Assembly (NCBI RefSeq): GCF_000716605.1
Contig: NZ_JNXE01000003.1
Span: 310,001 to 374,000, forward strand
Origin: Streptomyces sp. NRRL F-525
GTDB taxonomy: Bacteria > Actinomycetota > Actinomycetes > Streptomycetales > Streptomycetaceae
DNA length: 64,000 nucleotides
Direction of reading: 5' to 3'
A program made the translations under genes and the position numbers. The number at the start of each line of letters is the position of its first letter. The stretch's first letter is position 1. The notes below the pieces were generated by a model. It made no database searches and was not told where the DNA came from. It saw only the letters and a list, made by a program, of their open reading frames with translations. Shown here piece by piece: positions 1 to 7,997 of this stretch.

Positions 1-641
1 TCGTACGCCAACAGGGCGATCTGGACACGGTTGTTGAGGTCGAGCTTGGCCAGGATGCGGGAGACGTGGGTCTTGACGGTGGCGACGCTCATGAAGAGGC
101 CGGTGGCGATCTCGGCGTTGGCGAGGCCCTGTCCGACGGCGACGGCGACCTCGCGTTCGCGGTCCCCCAGGGCGGCGATGCGTTCACGCGCGCGTGCCCG
201 ACGGGTGTCGGTGGCGGTGCCGGCCGCGTGCTCCATCAACTGCCGGGTGACCGCGGGCGACAGCACGGGATCACCGGCCGCGACCCGGCGTACGGCGTCG
301 AGGATCTCGGCGGGCGGGGTGTCCTTGAGGACGAATCCGGCGGCGCCCGCGCGGAGGGCCCGTAGCACCTGTTCGTCGGCGTGGAAGGTGGTGAGGACGA
401 CGATCTGGGGCGCGTCGCCCCGGGCGCGCAACCGCTCCGTCGCCGTCAGCCCGTCGACCGACGGCATGCGGATGTCCATGAGGACGACGTCCGGGTGGAC
501 GCGGTCGACGAGTTCCTCGACCTCGCTGCCGTCGGCGGCCTCGCCGACGATCTCGATGTCGGCGGCGCCGCCCATCATGAAGGACAGCCCGGCCCGCACC
601 AGCGGGTCGTCGTCGACGAGGAGCAGTCTGATCGCAGTCAT
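1..641 (-). CDS. NarL/LuxR-family response regulator (3' end outside window)
   Basis: DNA-binding response regulator, the output half of a two-component system. The N-terminal receiver domain shows the acidic pair at residues 10-12 and the phospho-acceptor Asp at about residue 56 in an LMDIRMP context. A conserved Thr and Lys (VLTTF, FVLKD) follow. The C-terminal GerE/LuxR helix-turn-helix is visible (REREVAVAVGQG, then ATVKTHVSRILAKL). The protein runs off the left edge, so the last residues are missing. It starts with an ATG at 641. The sensor kinase lies just upstream in the same direction with a 174-bp gap, so the two are very probably a cognate pair. The signal and target genes cannot be read from the sequence. 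Confidence 0.93.
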   Translation of the reverse strand, partial: MTAIRLLLVDDDPLVRAGLSFMMGGAADIEIVGEAADGSEVEELVDRVHPDVVLMDIRMPSVDGLTATERLRARGDAPQIVVLTTFHADEQVLRALRAGAAGFVLKDTPPAEILDAVRRVAAGDPVLSPAVTRQLMEHAAGTATDTRRARARERIAALGDREREVAVAVGQGLANAEIATGLFMSVATVKTHVSRILAKLDLNNRVQIALLAY

Positions 642-815
642 GGGGCTACGTAACCACGCACGCGTGGCGGGCGGTTACCGGGCCGTGCGAGGCCACCCCA
701 AGGGTCGGCTCACTCAGGGGACGGCTCAGGGGGCGACTCAGAGAGAGGTGACTCTCCCGGGACCTCCATCACCCTTGCGCGGCAGCGGAGTTGCCCCTGA
801 CGGGCCGTGGACGAC

Positions 816-2063
816 TCAGCCCCAGGGCAGCCACGCCCGCACCCGGAACCCCCCGCCCTCCCCCGGCCCGTGCTCCAGCCGTCCCCCCGCCAACGTCGCC
901 CGCTCGGTCAGCCCGATCAACCCCTGGCCGGAACCGGGGACATGGGGCACCTCGCCCTCCGGGGGCGGGTTGTGCACGGCGATCACCAGGCCGTCGCCCG
1001 GGGTGCCGGTGAGCGTCACCGTGACCTCCGTGCCCGGGGCGTGCTTGCGGGCGTTGGTGAGGGCCTCCTGGGCGATGCGGTAGGCGGTGCGGCCGACCGA
1101 GGCGGGGACGGCGGCGGGGTCGGTGACCCGGTTGGCGAGGGTGACCTTCATGCCGGCCTCGCGGGACTCGGTGACCAGCGCGTCCAGGGCGCCGAGCGTG
1201 GGCTGCGGGCGGCCCGTGTCGTCGGGCTCGCCCGCGCGCAGGACGCCGATGATCTCCCGCAGGTCCTGGAGGGCCTCGTGGGCGCTCTCCCGGATGACAC
1301 CGGCCGCCCGCGCGACCTCCTCGCGGGGCGCGTCCGGGCGGAACTCCAGCGCGCCCGCGTGCACGCTCAGCAGGGTCAGCCGGTGGGCGAGCACGTCGTG
1401 CATCTCGCGCGCGATGGCTTCGCGGGCGAGCCGCTGGGCCTGCTCGGCGCGGAGCTCCGCCTCCGTCTCGGCGCGCCGGGCGCGGTCGCGCAGGCTGAGC
1501 ATGAGCTGCCGCTTGGAGCGGACGAACATGCCCCAGCCGATGACGGTGAGGGTGAGCAGTTCGGTGAACACGACCGCGCCGGCGTACGGCAGGTCGGGGT
1601 CCGGGCGCAGCCAGAAGAACAACGGGGCCAGGGCGAGCTGGACGCCGCCGATCCAGGCGACGTAGCGGAAGGGGCGGTGCACGGCGAGCGTGAACACGGC
1701 GACCATGGCGGCACCGCCCGCCGTGTTCGACACGAAGCCGACGGGCACCATCGCGACCGCGAGCCCGACCGGCCAGCGGCGGCGCAGCCACACCGCGCCG
1801 CAGGCGAGGACGCCGAAGAACTGGTCCACGACGGCGAGGGAGTGCGGGGTCGCGGTGTCGCTGTCGAGGGTCTGCGCGGCGGCGAGTCCGATGCCGACCG
1901 CCAGCAGGAAGCAGCAGGTGTCGACGACCCAGTCGCGGGCGGTACGGCGGGGGCGTCCGCGCCGTTCGACGTCGGGGTCGAGTTCGTCGGCCACGGCGGA
2001 CGGCAGCAGCCATCGGCGCCCCGCGAACGCCTGCGGTACCTTCGCGGTCCTGTCACCTGTCAC
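816..2063 (-). CDS. Two-component sensor histidine kinase (HisKA_3/NarX type)
   Basis: Membrane histidine kinase. The N-terminal part has several hydrophobic segments typical of the short, loop-poor Streptomyces sensors. A HisKA_3 dimerisation domain follows with the phospho-His in REMHDVLAHR (about residue 225). A C-terminal HATPase domain ends with GQGLIGLTERA and a GGGF motif. It is transcribed toward the adjacent response regulator, its likely partner. The start is uncertain: a GTG at 2063 is used here. A TTG at 2126 and a GTG at 1994 are also in frame, and none has a strong ribosome site. The ligand is unknown. Confidence 0.88.
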   Translation of the reverse strand: MTGDRTAKVPQAFAGRRWLLPSAVADELDPDVERRGRPRRTARDWVVDTCCFLLAVGIGLAAAQTLDSDTATPHSLAVVDQFFGVLACGAVWLRRRWPVGLAVAMVPVGFVSNTAGGAAMVAVFTLAVHRPFRYVAWIGGVQLALAPLFFWLRPDPDLPYAGAVVFTELLTLTVIGWGMFVRSKRQLMLSLRDRARRAETEAELRAEQAQRLAREAIAREMHDVLAHRLTLLSVHAGALEFRPDAPREEVARAAGVIRESAHEALQDLREIIGVLRAGEPDDTGRPQPTLGALDALVTESREAGMKVTLANRVTDPAAVPASVGRTAYRIAQEALTNARKHAPGTEVTVTLTGTPGDGLVIAVHNPPPEGEVPHVPGSGQGLIGLTERATLAGGRLEHGPGEGGGFRVRAWLPWG

Positions 2064-2268
2064 GGTCGACAAATCTATGCGGCACCGGGCCCGGTCACCC
2101 ACCCCGTGCGGGGGAACGGCGACCAAAGTCGCGCCATCACAGACTTTCGGCGGACATACCTCGCCCCGCGGCCCCCGAACGTGAGCGCGAGCGTGCTCAG
2201 CGGCGCGAGCGCTCCGGAGTCACGGCATCACGCGTACGGGGTTCGCACCGCGCGACCGCGGCGAGACC

Positions 2269-2640
2269 ATGTCGTCCGATGGAGGTGCTACCGATTCGAG
2301 GAAGGACACGAAGTCGGCCATCGAGGTCCGCCTCGGATTGGACGTCGGCAACGGCGAACATCACGCAACCGCACTCACCCCGGCAGGGAAGAAGACCTTC
2401 GGCAGTCGCCCGGGACCTGGGCTGTCACGTCGCCTACCTGCCTGGATCGCCGACCCCCGTCCCCCGAGGCCAAGACTCGGGCAGGCCGTTCCGGGAGGAA
2501 ATTCGTTTCCGTCCGTGGCCCTACTACGAGGAAAGCGCGGGCTGCCAAGCCGCCGGCGGAGTTCATCGACCACGGGCTCCCCCGTGCCCGTGCGCAGATC
2601 GCGTGGAGACGGCGCGCGCCAGGTTAACTCCCTGAAAACT
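2269..2640 (+). pseudogene. Decayed IS110-family transposase fragment
   Basis: Three reading frames carry consecutive pieces of the N-terminal part of an IS110-type (DEDD) transposase. The first, from 2269, has the hallmark GLDVGNGEHHATAL with the first catalytic Asp. After a frame change, VARDLGCHVAYLPG continues it at about 2405-2450. After another shift, EAKTRAG lies at about 2467, where intact copies read EAKTDARD. The order matches the family while frames and residues are lost, so this is a relic and not a gene. No terminal structure or intact second half was recognised. It occupies the otherwise empty stretch between the sensor kinase and the RNase gene. Confidence 0.7.
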
Positions 2641-2712
2641 CATCGGACTTGGCGGGAAAATCTCCGTAGTTGTCATTGACATGCCACTATCTACGCGCGT
2701 CATCATGGGCGC

Positions 2713-3102
2713 ATGAGATTCCCCCCACGGATCACCAGCATCGGCGCATCAGCCGCCGTCCTGTCCGCTCTCCTCGTCGGCGGCACCGTCGCCACCGCGA
2801 CCCCGGCCGCCGCCGCGGTCGGCAGCATCTGTTACAGCGCCCTGCCTTCCCAGGCGTACGACACTCTCGACCTGATCGCGACGGACGGCCCCTTCCCCTA
2901 CTCGCAGGACGGCGTCGTCTTCCGCAACCAGGAAGGCGTCCTCCCCAGCCAGGCGTCCGGCTATTACCACGAGTACACGGTCAAGACTCCTGGCTCGTCC
3001 ACACGAGGCGCGCGCCGCATCGTCACCGGAGAGAAGACCCAGGAGGACTACTACACCTCGGACCACTACGTCACCTTCAACCTGATCAACTTCGGCTGCT
3101 GA
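2713..3102 (+). CDS. Secreted guanyl-specific ribonuclease, RNase Sa type
   Basis: Extracellular RNase of the T1/Sa/barnase superfamily that cleaves RNA 3' of guanosine. The 129-residue precursor has a Sec signal peptide (cleavage near residue 33, after an Ala-rich stretch). The mature part aligns without gaps to Streptomyces aureofaciens RNase Sa as I remember it. With an offset of 33, the catalytic Glu54, Arg65, Arg69 and His85 fall on Glu87, Arg98, Arg102 and His118. The single disulfide pair falls on Cys40 and the last residue, Cys129. All key residues are present, so it should be active. No barstar-like inhibitor gene is adjacent. A strong hairpin follows downstream. Confidence 0.95.
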   Translation: MRFPPRITSIGASAAVLSALLVGGTVATATPAAAAVGSICYSALPSQAYDTLDLIATDGPFPYSQDGVVFRNQEGVLPSQASGYYHEYTVKTPGSSTRGARRIVTGEKTQEDYYTSDHYVTFNLINFGC

Positions 3103-3209
3103 GCCGATCGGTCAGGTGCGGCGCCTGAAGGAACGACGTGTCCGGCCGTAGATCCGGCCCGTAGGCACCCGGGCGCGTCCGGCCCCCACCGGCTGCACCA
3201 TCGCTCACC

Positions 3210-3254
3210 CCTCGCCCCGCGGCTCCCCCCACGTTCATGGGTCGCGGGGCGAGG
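3210..3254 (+). terminator. Stem-loop after the RNase gene
   Basis: A 12-bp perfect stem (3210-3221 with 3243-3254, CCTCGCCCCGCG) encloses a 21-nt loop. It lies between the convergent RNase and DUF6745 genes and may stop transcription from both sides. There is no U-tract, as is usual in this genus. Confidence 0.6.
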
Positions 3255-3339
3255 CACGTCCTGCCGCCGGGGGAAGCCGAAGGCCTCCCGTCGTCCCCGC
3301 CGACCGCTCCGGTCCGGCCCGGCCGCGTACGGGGGACTC

Positions 3340-4482
3340 TCAGGTCTCCCGCTCGGGTACGTACGCCTCAGCATCCAGGCCGAAGGTCCAGGCCACCCCC
3401 GCTCGGGCTGTGCGCGTCGACGGAGGGACCCGTAGCCAGTACGTGCGGTGGGTGCCGTCGGGCTCCGGTGTGGAGTTGAGGACCTCCACCATGACCACGG
3501 GCTCGTCGTCGGCCAGGTCGATCCGCCACAGCGTGCCCGTCCTGTCCCGGTGCAGGGGGCGGGCTCCCGAATCGGCGAGGTACCGGTCGCAGCCGTAGTA
3601 CTCGAGCATCACGCGGCGCAGCTCGGCGTTCTCCTCGGCGCGGATGCGTTCCGGGGTCAGCGTGGGCAGTTCGGCCAGGAAGGCGGCCGGAACCGGCATG
3701 CCGCGCCAGGCGTGCAGGGCGAAGCCGTCCGGGTAGGAGAGCGCCGGGCCGTCCCCGTGGTCCAGTCGTCCCGCCTCGTCGCGGTGGAGGGCCGAGGGGC
3801 GCTCCGAGAGCACCGCGACCCGCGCGAACGGCCACCACCAGCCGGCGCTGCGGCACACTTCGGACAGCGCGTCGATCGGGCCGTCGTCGGCGGGGAACGC
3901 CGCGAGCCACGGCGCGTCGTGCTGCCCGAGCACGGCGTCAAGGAGAAGCAGGCGGATCTCCGCGGCCTCCTTGCCGGTGTCGCTCCCGGCCAGCTCCTCG
4001 ATCACGCCCGTACGGATCCGGTCCACCAGGGCCTGCGTCGACGGCCACAGCCGTCCGCCGGTCGCCGCCCAGTGCGCCGACCAGCCCGCGGGCCCCAACT
4101 CGGCGTGCAGCAGCCGCCTCGCGGCCGCCCAGGGCGCGCTGCGCACCGCGTCCCGGACGCTCGGGCCACGGTCCGTCAGCTCCCGGACGAGAGCGACCGC
4201 CGCGCGCGGTGAACCCGCCCACACCACGCGCTCCGGTTCCGCGAGCCCCGCCAGCCGGTAGGCCCGCCGGACGCCCTCCTCGGCGCGCGCCCGGTCCGCG
4301 GCGCCGGTCGCCGAGGACCACGTCCGCCACTGCGCGAGGTCGGCGGAAGGCCCGAACGGCGTTCCCCCGTCGTCGAGTTGGGCCCCTTCGCCGCCTGGGT
4401 CGACGATCACCGTCGCGCCCCCCGCTCCCCCGTCCGACTTCTGGTCCATCGCCCCGTCCACTCCCACGTCCGTCCCACTCAC
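3340..4482 (-). CDS. DUF6745-like protein of unknown function
   Basis: Cytoplasmic protein of 380 residues with no signal peptide or membrane segment. I recognise the C-terminal half as the DUF6745 type. Its features are YPDGFALHAWRGMPVP, the LEYYG element, a HRDRTGTLWRID strand, VEVLNSTPEPDG and LRVPP, ending AWTFG. The N-terminal half is helical, with many Trp and Ala. A GTG at 4482 is chosen because a GGAGGAGGGG ribosome site sits 8 nt before it. It is the second gene of a pair with the small protein upstream, and the pair is divergent from the STM4015-type cassette. No biochemical role is known to me, and the family assignment is from memory. Confidence 0.75.
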   Translation of the reverse strand: MSGTDVGVDGAMDQKSDGGAGGATVIVDPGGEGAQLDDGGTPFGPSADLAQWRTWSSATGAADRARAEEGVRRAYRLAGLAEPERVVWAGSPRAAVALVRELTDRGPSVRDAVRSAPWAAARRLLHAELGPAGWSAHWAATGGRLWPSTQALVDRIRTGVIEELAGSDTGKEAAEIRLLLLDAVLGQHDAPWLAAFPADDGPIDALSEVCRSAGWWWPFARVAVLSERPSALHRDEAGRLDHGDGPALSYPDGFALHAWRGMPVPAAFLAELPTLTPERIRAEENAELRRVMLEYYGCDRYLADSGARPLHRDRTGTLWRIDLADDEPVVMVEVLNSTPEPDGTHRTYWLRVPPSTRTARAGVAWTFGLDAEAYVPERET

Positions 4483-4539
4483 GTGCCCCTCCTCCACTCC
4501 TTGCCCGGCGCTCCCGTACCGCCGGTGCGTCCCGGTCGC

Positions 4540-4866
4540 TCAGTCGGCCACGATCCGTACGGACCCGGGCACGTACTCCCGCTGTCTGACGACCCGGAAC
4601 CACCCCTTGGGCAGCGCGATCGCCGCGTGCTCCTCGTGCACCACCCGGCCGCCCTGGGGCAGATGGAGCAGCAACGGCCCGTAGGCGCCCGGCTCGCGCA
4701 CCAACTCCCCCGGCCCGACGACCGCGTGGGCATGTCCCGTCACCTCTCCCAGCGCCAGCACGAGCCGCCCGTGTGCGTCGCGCCGCTCCCTCGGGGCGTG
4801 GGCCGCGTGAGCGGGCACCGCGTCCTGCGCGACCGGCACGATCAGCACGTCTCCCTGTCGGTACAT
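4540..4866 (-). CDS. Small conserved protein of unknown function (YRQGDVL type)
   Basis: A 108-residue soluble protein. It opens with MYRQGDVLIVPV, has a central GEVTGHAH, and later HEEHAAIALPKGWFRVVRQREY. I recall such proteins from cyanobacteria and actinobacteria next to DUF6745 genes, but no function is established. The His-rich motifs (GHAH, HEEH) could bind metal; that is inference. The ATG at 4866 has a GAGGGGA ribosome site at good spacing, which favours it over longer in-frame starts. The gene lies 57 bp upstream of the DUF6745 gene in the same direction, so they are probably co-transcribed. The 170-bp space to the divergent LRR gene should hold both promoters. Confidence 0.72.
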   Translation of the reverse strand: MYRQGDVLIVPVAQDAVPAHAAHAPRERRDAHGRLVLALGEVTGHAHAVVGPGELVREPGAYGPLLLHLPQGGRVVHEEHAAIALPKGWFRVVRQREYVPGSVRIVAD

Positions 4867-5036
4867 GGCTGTCCCCTCACCGCCGGGTGCGCCACGCACC
4901 GGCTTCATGACCACGACGTTAGGCGTCACCACTGACAACGGCCCCGGGCCCGCCCCCGCCGAACGGCACTGTCAGTGGCGGTTGGTAGAAATGCGGCACC
5001 ACAGACCACGCACACTTCCTTCTCAGGAGCGGCCGC

Positions 5037-5996
5037 ATGACCATCGGTGAGCACCTCGACGCGCTGTACCGGCTGCCGTCGTTCACCTTTCCCGGGCCGG
5101 ACGCCCCGGCCGACCGCCTGCCCGAGCCGGAGTCGGTGGCCTGGCGCATCGGCGCCAACGTGTACGACACCGACGAGGCGTGGACCGACACGTTCGCCCG
5201 CTTCCGTGCCGACGTCGACACGGCCCGGGTCCGGGCCCTGATCATCGGCGGCTGGGAGGAGGCCTACGACACCGCGCCCACGCCGATCGTCGAGGCACTC
5301 GTGGAGGCCCGGAACGCCTTCCCCGCGCTGCGCGCGATGTTCCTGGGCGACCTGGTGATGGAGGAGTGCGAGATCTCCTGGATCCACCAGTCCGACGTCA
5401 CCCCGCTGCTCAACGCCTATCCGGCGCTGGAGGAGTTCGGTGTGCGCGGCGGCACCGGCCTCGAGTTCACCGCGCTGCGGCACGGCTCGCTGCGCCGGCT
5501 GGTGGCGGAGACGGGCGGGCTGCCCGTCGAGGTGGTGCGCGGCATCGGCGCCAGTGACCTGCCCGCCCTGGAGCACCTGGACCTGTGGCTGGGCACGCCG
5601 GACTACGGCGGTGACAGCGAGGCCGCCGACCTGGAGCCGATCCTGTCCGGTGCGCGGCTGCCGCGCCTGCGTCATCTGGCCCTGCGCAACAGCGAGATGC
5701 AGGACGCGGTGGCCGCCGCGGTCGCCGCCGCCCCGGTGGTGGAGCGCCTGGAGGTGCTGGACCTGTCGATGGGCGTGCTGACCGACGAGGGCGCCGTAGC
5801 GCTGCTGAGCGGGCAGCCGCTGACGCATCTCAAGAAGCTGGATCTGCGCCACAACTACCTCAGCGAGGCCGTCGCGGAGCGCGTCCGGCAGACGCTGGTG
5901 CCGGTGGGCGTGGACGTCGACCTGGACCGTGACGACGCCGAGGAGGACACGGAGGACGACGGCACGGTCTGGCGCTACGTCGCCGTCGGGGAGTGA
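5037..5996 (+). CDS. STM4015-family leucine-rich repeat protein
   Basis: A 319-residue cytoplasmic protein whose second half carries degenerate leucine-rich repeats (LPALEHLDLWLG, LPRLRHLALRNSEM, VERLEVLDLSMG, LTHLKKLDLRHN). The N-terminal ~150 residues (IGANVYDTDEAW, LIIGGWEEAYDTAP) match the family named after Salmonella STM4015. It is the first gene of a five-gene cassette, and its TGA overlaps the GTG of the next gene by 4 nt. LRR proteins usually bind other proteins, so a substrate-recognition or scaffold role for the cassette enzymes is plausible but untested. Confidence 0.85.
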   Translation: MTIGEHLDALYRLPSFTFPGPDAPADRLPEPESVAWRIGANVYDTDEAWTDTFARFRADVDTARVRALIIGGWEEAYDTAPTPIVEALVEARNAFPALRAMFLGDLVMEECEISWIHQSDVTPLLNAYPALEEFGVRGGTGLEFTALRHGSLRRLVAETGGLPVEVVRGIGASDLPALEHLDLWLGTPDYGGDSEAADLEPILSGARLPRLRHLALRNSEMQDAVAAAVAAAPVVERLEVLDLSMGVLTDEGAVALLSGQPLTHLKKLDLRHNYLSEAVAERVRQTLVPVGVDVDLDRDDAEEDTEDDGTVWRYVAVGE

Positions 5997-7174
5997 CCGC
6001 GTCCACCGCGGCCGGGCCGGTCGCCGCCGCGTCGTCCGCCCGCACCGCGCCGCGGTTCGCGGTGGTCGGCAACCCCGAGAACCGCCGGGTGTCCCTCTTC
6101 GCGGACGCCGTGCGCGCGGCCGGGCTGCCCGCACCCCGCGTCGTCGCCTGGGCGGACGTCCTGCGCGCGCGGGGAGCGGACTTCGCCGCCGACGAGTTCG
6201 TCCGGGTCGACTCCCCTGGTGAGAACGGCGAGGTCGACCGGCTGCTGCGGGGTGCCGCGGAGCCGACCCGGGTCGAGGGCTCAGCCCGCTGGTACACAGG
6301 GTTCACCGCCGCGCTGCGCACGCTGCGCGGCGGCATCCCCCTCGCCGACCCGGACGACCTGGCGGTGCTGTTCGACAAGCGGGCGTGTCACGCCGTGCTG
6401 GACACGGCCGGAGTTCCCGTCCCGGAGTCCCCGACGTCGGGTCGGCACGGCGCGCGCGTGCACGGCTGGGACGACGTACGGGCGCTGATGCGCGAGCACC
6501 GGATGCCCCGGCTGTTCGTCAAGCCCGCACACGGTTCGTCGGCGTCGGGTGTCCTCGCGGTAGAGACGGCGGGCGGCGGCCGGATCAGGGCGACCACGTC
6601 CGTCGAGACCGGTCCGGACGGCGCGCTGCACAACTCCCTCCGGGTGCGGCGGTATCACGACGAGCGGGACGTCGCCCGCATCGTGGACGCGCTGGCCCCG
6701 GACGGGCTGCATCTCGAACGCTGGGTGCCGAAGGCCTCCCAGGCGGGCCGGGCCGCGGACCTCCGGGTGGTCGTCGTGGCCGGCCGGGCCACCCACGCGG
6801 TGGTGCGGACCAGTCGCGGGCCGCTGACCAATCTGCATCTGGGCGGCAGCCGCGGCGATCTCGACGGCGTCCGGCGGGCCGTCACCGCCGCGGGCGCCCG
6901 GTGGGCCGACGTCCTGGACGTGTGCGAGCGCGCCGCGTCCTGCTTCCCGCGCACGCTGTGCGTGGGGGTCGACCTGCTGCCGGCGGTGGACTGGCGGCGC
7001 GCCTTCGTCGGCGAGGTCAACGCCTTCGGCGACCTGCTGCCCCGGCTCACCGGACTGCCCGGCAGCGGCGCGGAGGGTCTGGACACCTACGGCGCGCAGG
7101 TGGCGGCCGTCCTGCGCGCACCGGCCGCGAGCGGCGCGCGTCATCCGTACAGAACAGGAACTGCCCATGCCTGA
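5993..7174 (+). CDS. STM4014-family ATP-grasp-like protein
   Basis: A 393-residue protein with an ATP-grasp look. An N-terminal Rossmann-like pre-domain precedes LFDKRACHAVLDTAGVPVPES. The nucleotide-binding Lys lies in RLFVKPAHGSSASGV. A long strand RVVVVAGRATHAVVRTS follows, and the metal-binding Glu and Asn lie in FVGEVNAFGDLLP near the end. ATP-grasp enzymes join a carboxylate to an amine or thiol through an acyl-phosphate, so a ligation step is the likely chemistry. The GTG start overlaps the LRR gene stop, and its own 3' end overlaps the next gene by 8 nt. Both suggest translational coupling. The substrate is unknown. Confidence 0.85.
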   Translation: MTASTAAGPVAAASSARTAPRFAVVGNPENRRVSLFADAVRAAGLPAPRVVAWADVLRARGADFAADEFVRVDSPGENGEVDRLLRGAAEPTRVEGSARWYTGFTAALRTLRGGIPLADPDDLAVLFDKRACHAVLDTAGVPVPESPTSGRHGARVHGWDDVRALMREHRMPRLFVKPAHGSSASGVLAVETAGGGRIRATTSVETGPDGALHNSLRVRRYHDERDVARIVDALAPDGLHLERWVPKASQAGRAADLRVVVVAGRATHAVVRTSRGPLTNLHLGGSRGDLDGVRRAVTAAGARWADVLDVCERAASCFPRTLCVGVDLLPAVDWRRAFVGEVNAFGDLLPRLTGLPGSGAEGLDTYGAQVAAVLRAPAASGARHPYRTGTAHA

Positions 7175-7997
7175 GCCCGACATGAACGCGATCGTCGGCG
7201 ACCACGACATCCTGCTGGTCACCCTCGACACGCTGCGGCACGACGTGGCCGTCGAGTTGGCGGCCCAGGGTCGCATCCCGCACCTGGCCCGCCATCTCCC
7301 TGACGGACGCTGGGAGGAGAGACACGCCCCGGGCAGTTTCACCTACGCCTCGCACCAGGCGATCTTCGCCGGGTTCCTGCCCACTCCGGCCGAACCCGGC
7401 CCGCATCCACGGTTGTTCGCGGCGAGCTTCGCCGGCAGCGAGACGACCGCCGAGGGCACCTTCGTCTACGACACCCCGGATCTCGTGTCCGGACTGGCGG
7501 CGGCCGGCTACCGCACCGTCTGCGTCGGGGGCGTGGGCTTCTTCAACCGGCGCGGTCCGCTGGGCTCCGTCCTGCCCGGCCTGTTCCAAGAGGCGCACTG
7601 GGAGGAGGAGTTCGGCGTCACCTCGCCGCACTCCTTCGAGAACCAGATCGACCGCGTGGAACACGTGGTGGGCCAACTCCCCGCCGAACAGCGCCTGTTC
7701 CTCTTCGTGAACGTGTCGGCGCTGCACCAGCCCAACTGGTTCCACCTGCCGGGCGCGACCCGCGAGGCGGGCGACACCCGCGAGACGCACGCCGCCGCGC
7801 TGGAGTACGTCGACCGGCACATCGGGCGGCTGTTCGCCGCGGCAAGCTCCCGGCGCCCCTGCTTCGTCATCGTGTGCTCCGACCACGGCACCGCCTACGG
7901 CGACGACGGCTACACCGGCCACCGCCTGGGCCACGAGTCCGTGTGGACCGTGCCGTACGCCCACTTCCTCCTCGACCCCGCCGAGGCCGTCCGATGA
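7167..7997 (+). CDS. STM4013/SEN3800-family sulfatase-fold hydrolase
   Basis: A 276-residue protein with the alkaline phosphatase/sulfatase fold. The N-terminal LVTLDTLRHDV supplies the first metal-binding Asp and a Thr in the nucleophile region. CSDHGTAYGDDGYTGHRLGH near the C-terminus supplies the second Asp-His pair and further His ligands. It lacks the Cys/Ser-x-Pro-x-Arg signature of formylglycine sulfatases, so a phospho- or phosphonate-type ester hydrolase or transferase is more likely. No signal peptide is seen, so it should act in the cytoplasm with the other cassette members. The ATG lies inside the end of the ATP-grasp gene. Confidence 0.85.
   Translation: MPEPDMNAIVGDHDILLVTLDTLRHDVAVELAAQGRIPHLARHLPDGRWEERHAPGSFTYASHQAIFAGFLPTPAEPGPHPRLFAASFAGSETTAEGTFVYDTPDLVSGLAAAGYRTVCVGGVGFFNRRGPLGSVLPGLFQEAHWEEEFGVTSPHSFENQIDRVEHVVGQLPAEQRLFLFVNVSALHQPNWFHLPGATREAGDTRETHAAALEYVDRHIGRLFAAASSRRPCFVIVCSDHGTAYGDDGYTGHRLGHESVWTVPYAHFLLDPAEAVR

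Noticed and set aside
807..2627. Long rightward open frame of 606 codons opposite the sensor kinase
   Set aside because: It is antisense to a clear histidine kinase, has the Arg/Pro/His/Gly-rich composition of a GC-driven shadow frame, and shows no domain.
2269..2679. Intact small gene at the IS110 relic
   Set aside because: Only the first ~30 residues of this frame match a family; the continuation is found in other frames, so it is a broken gene.
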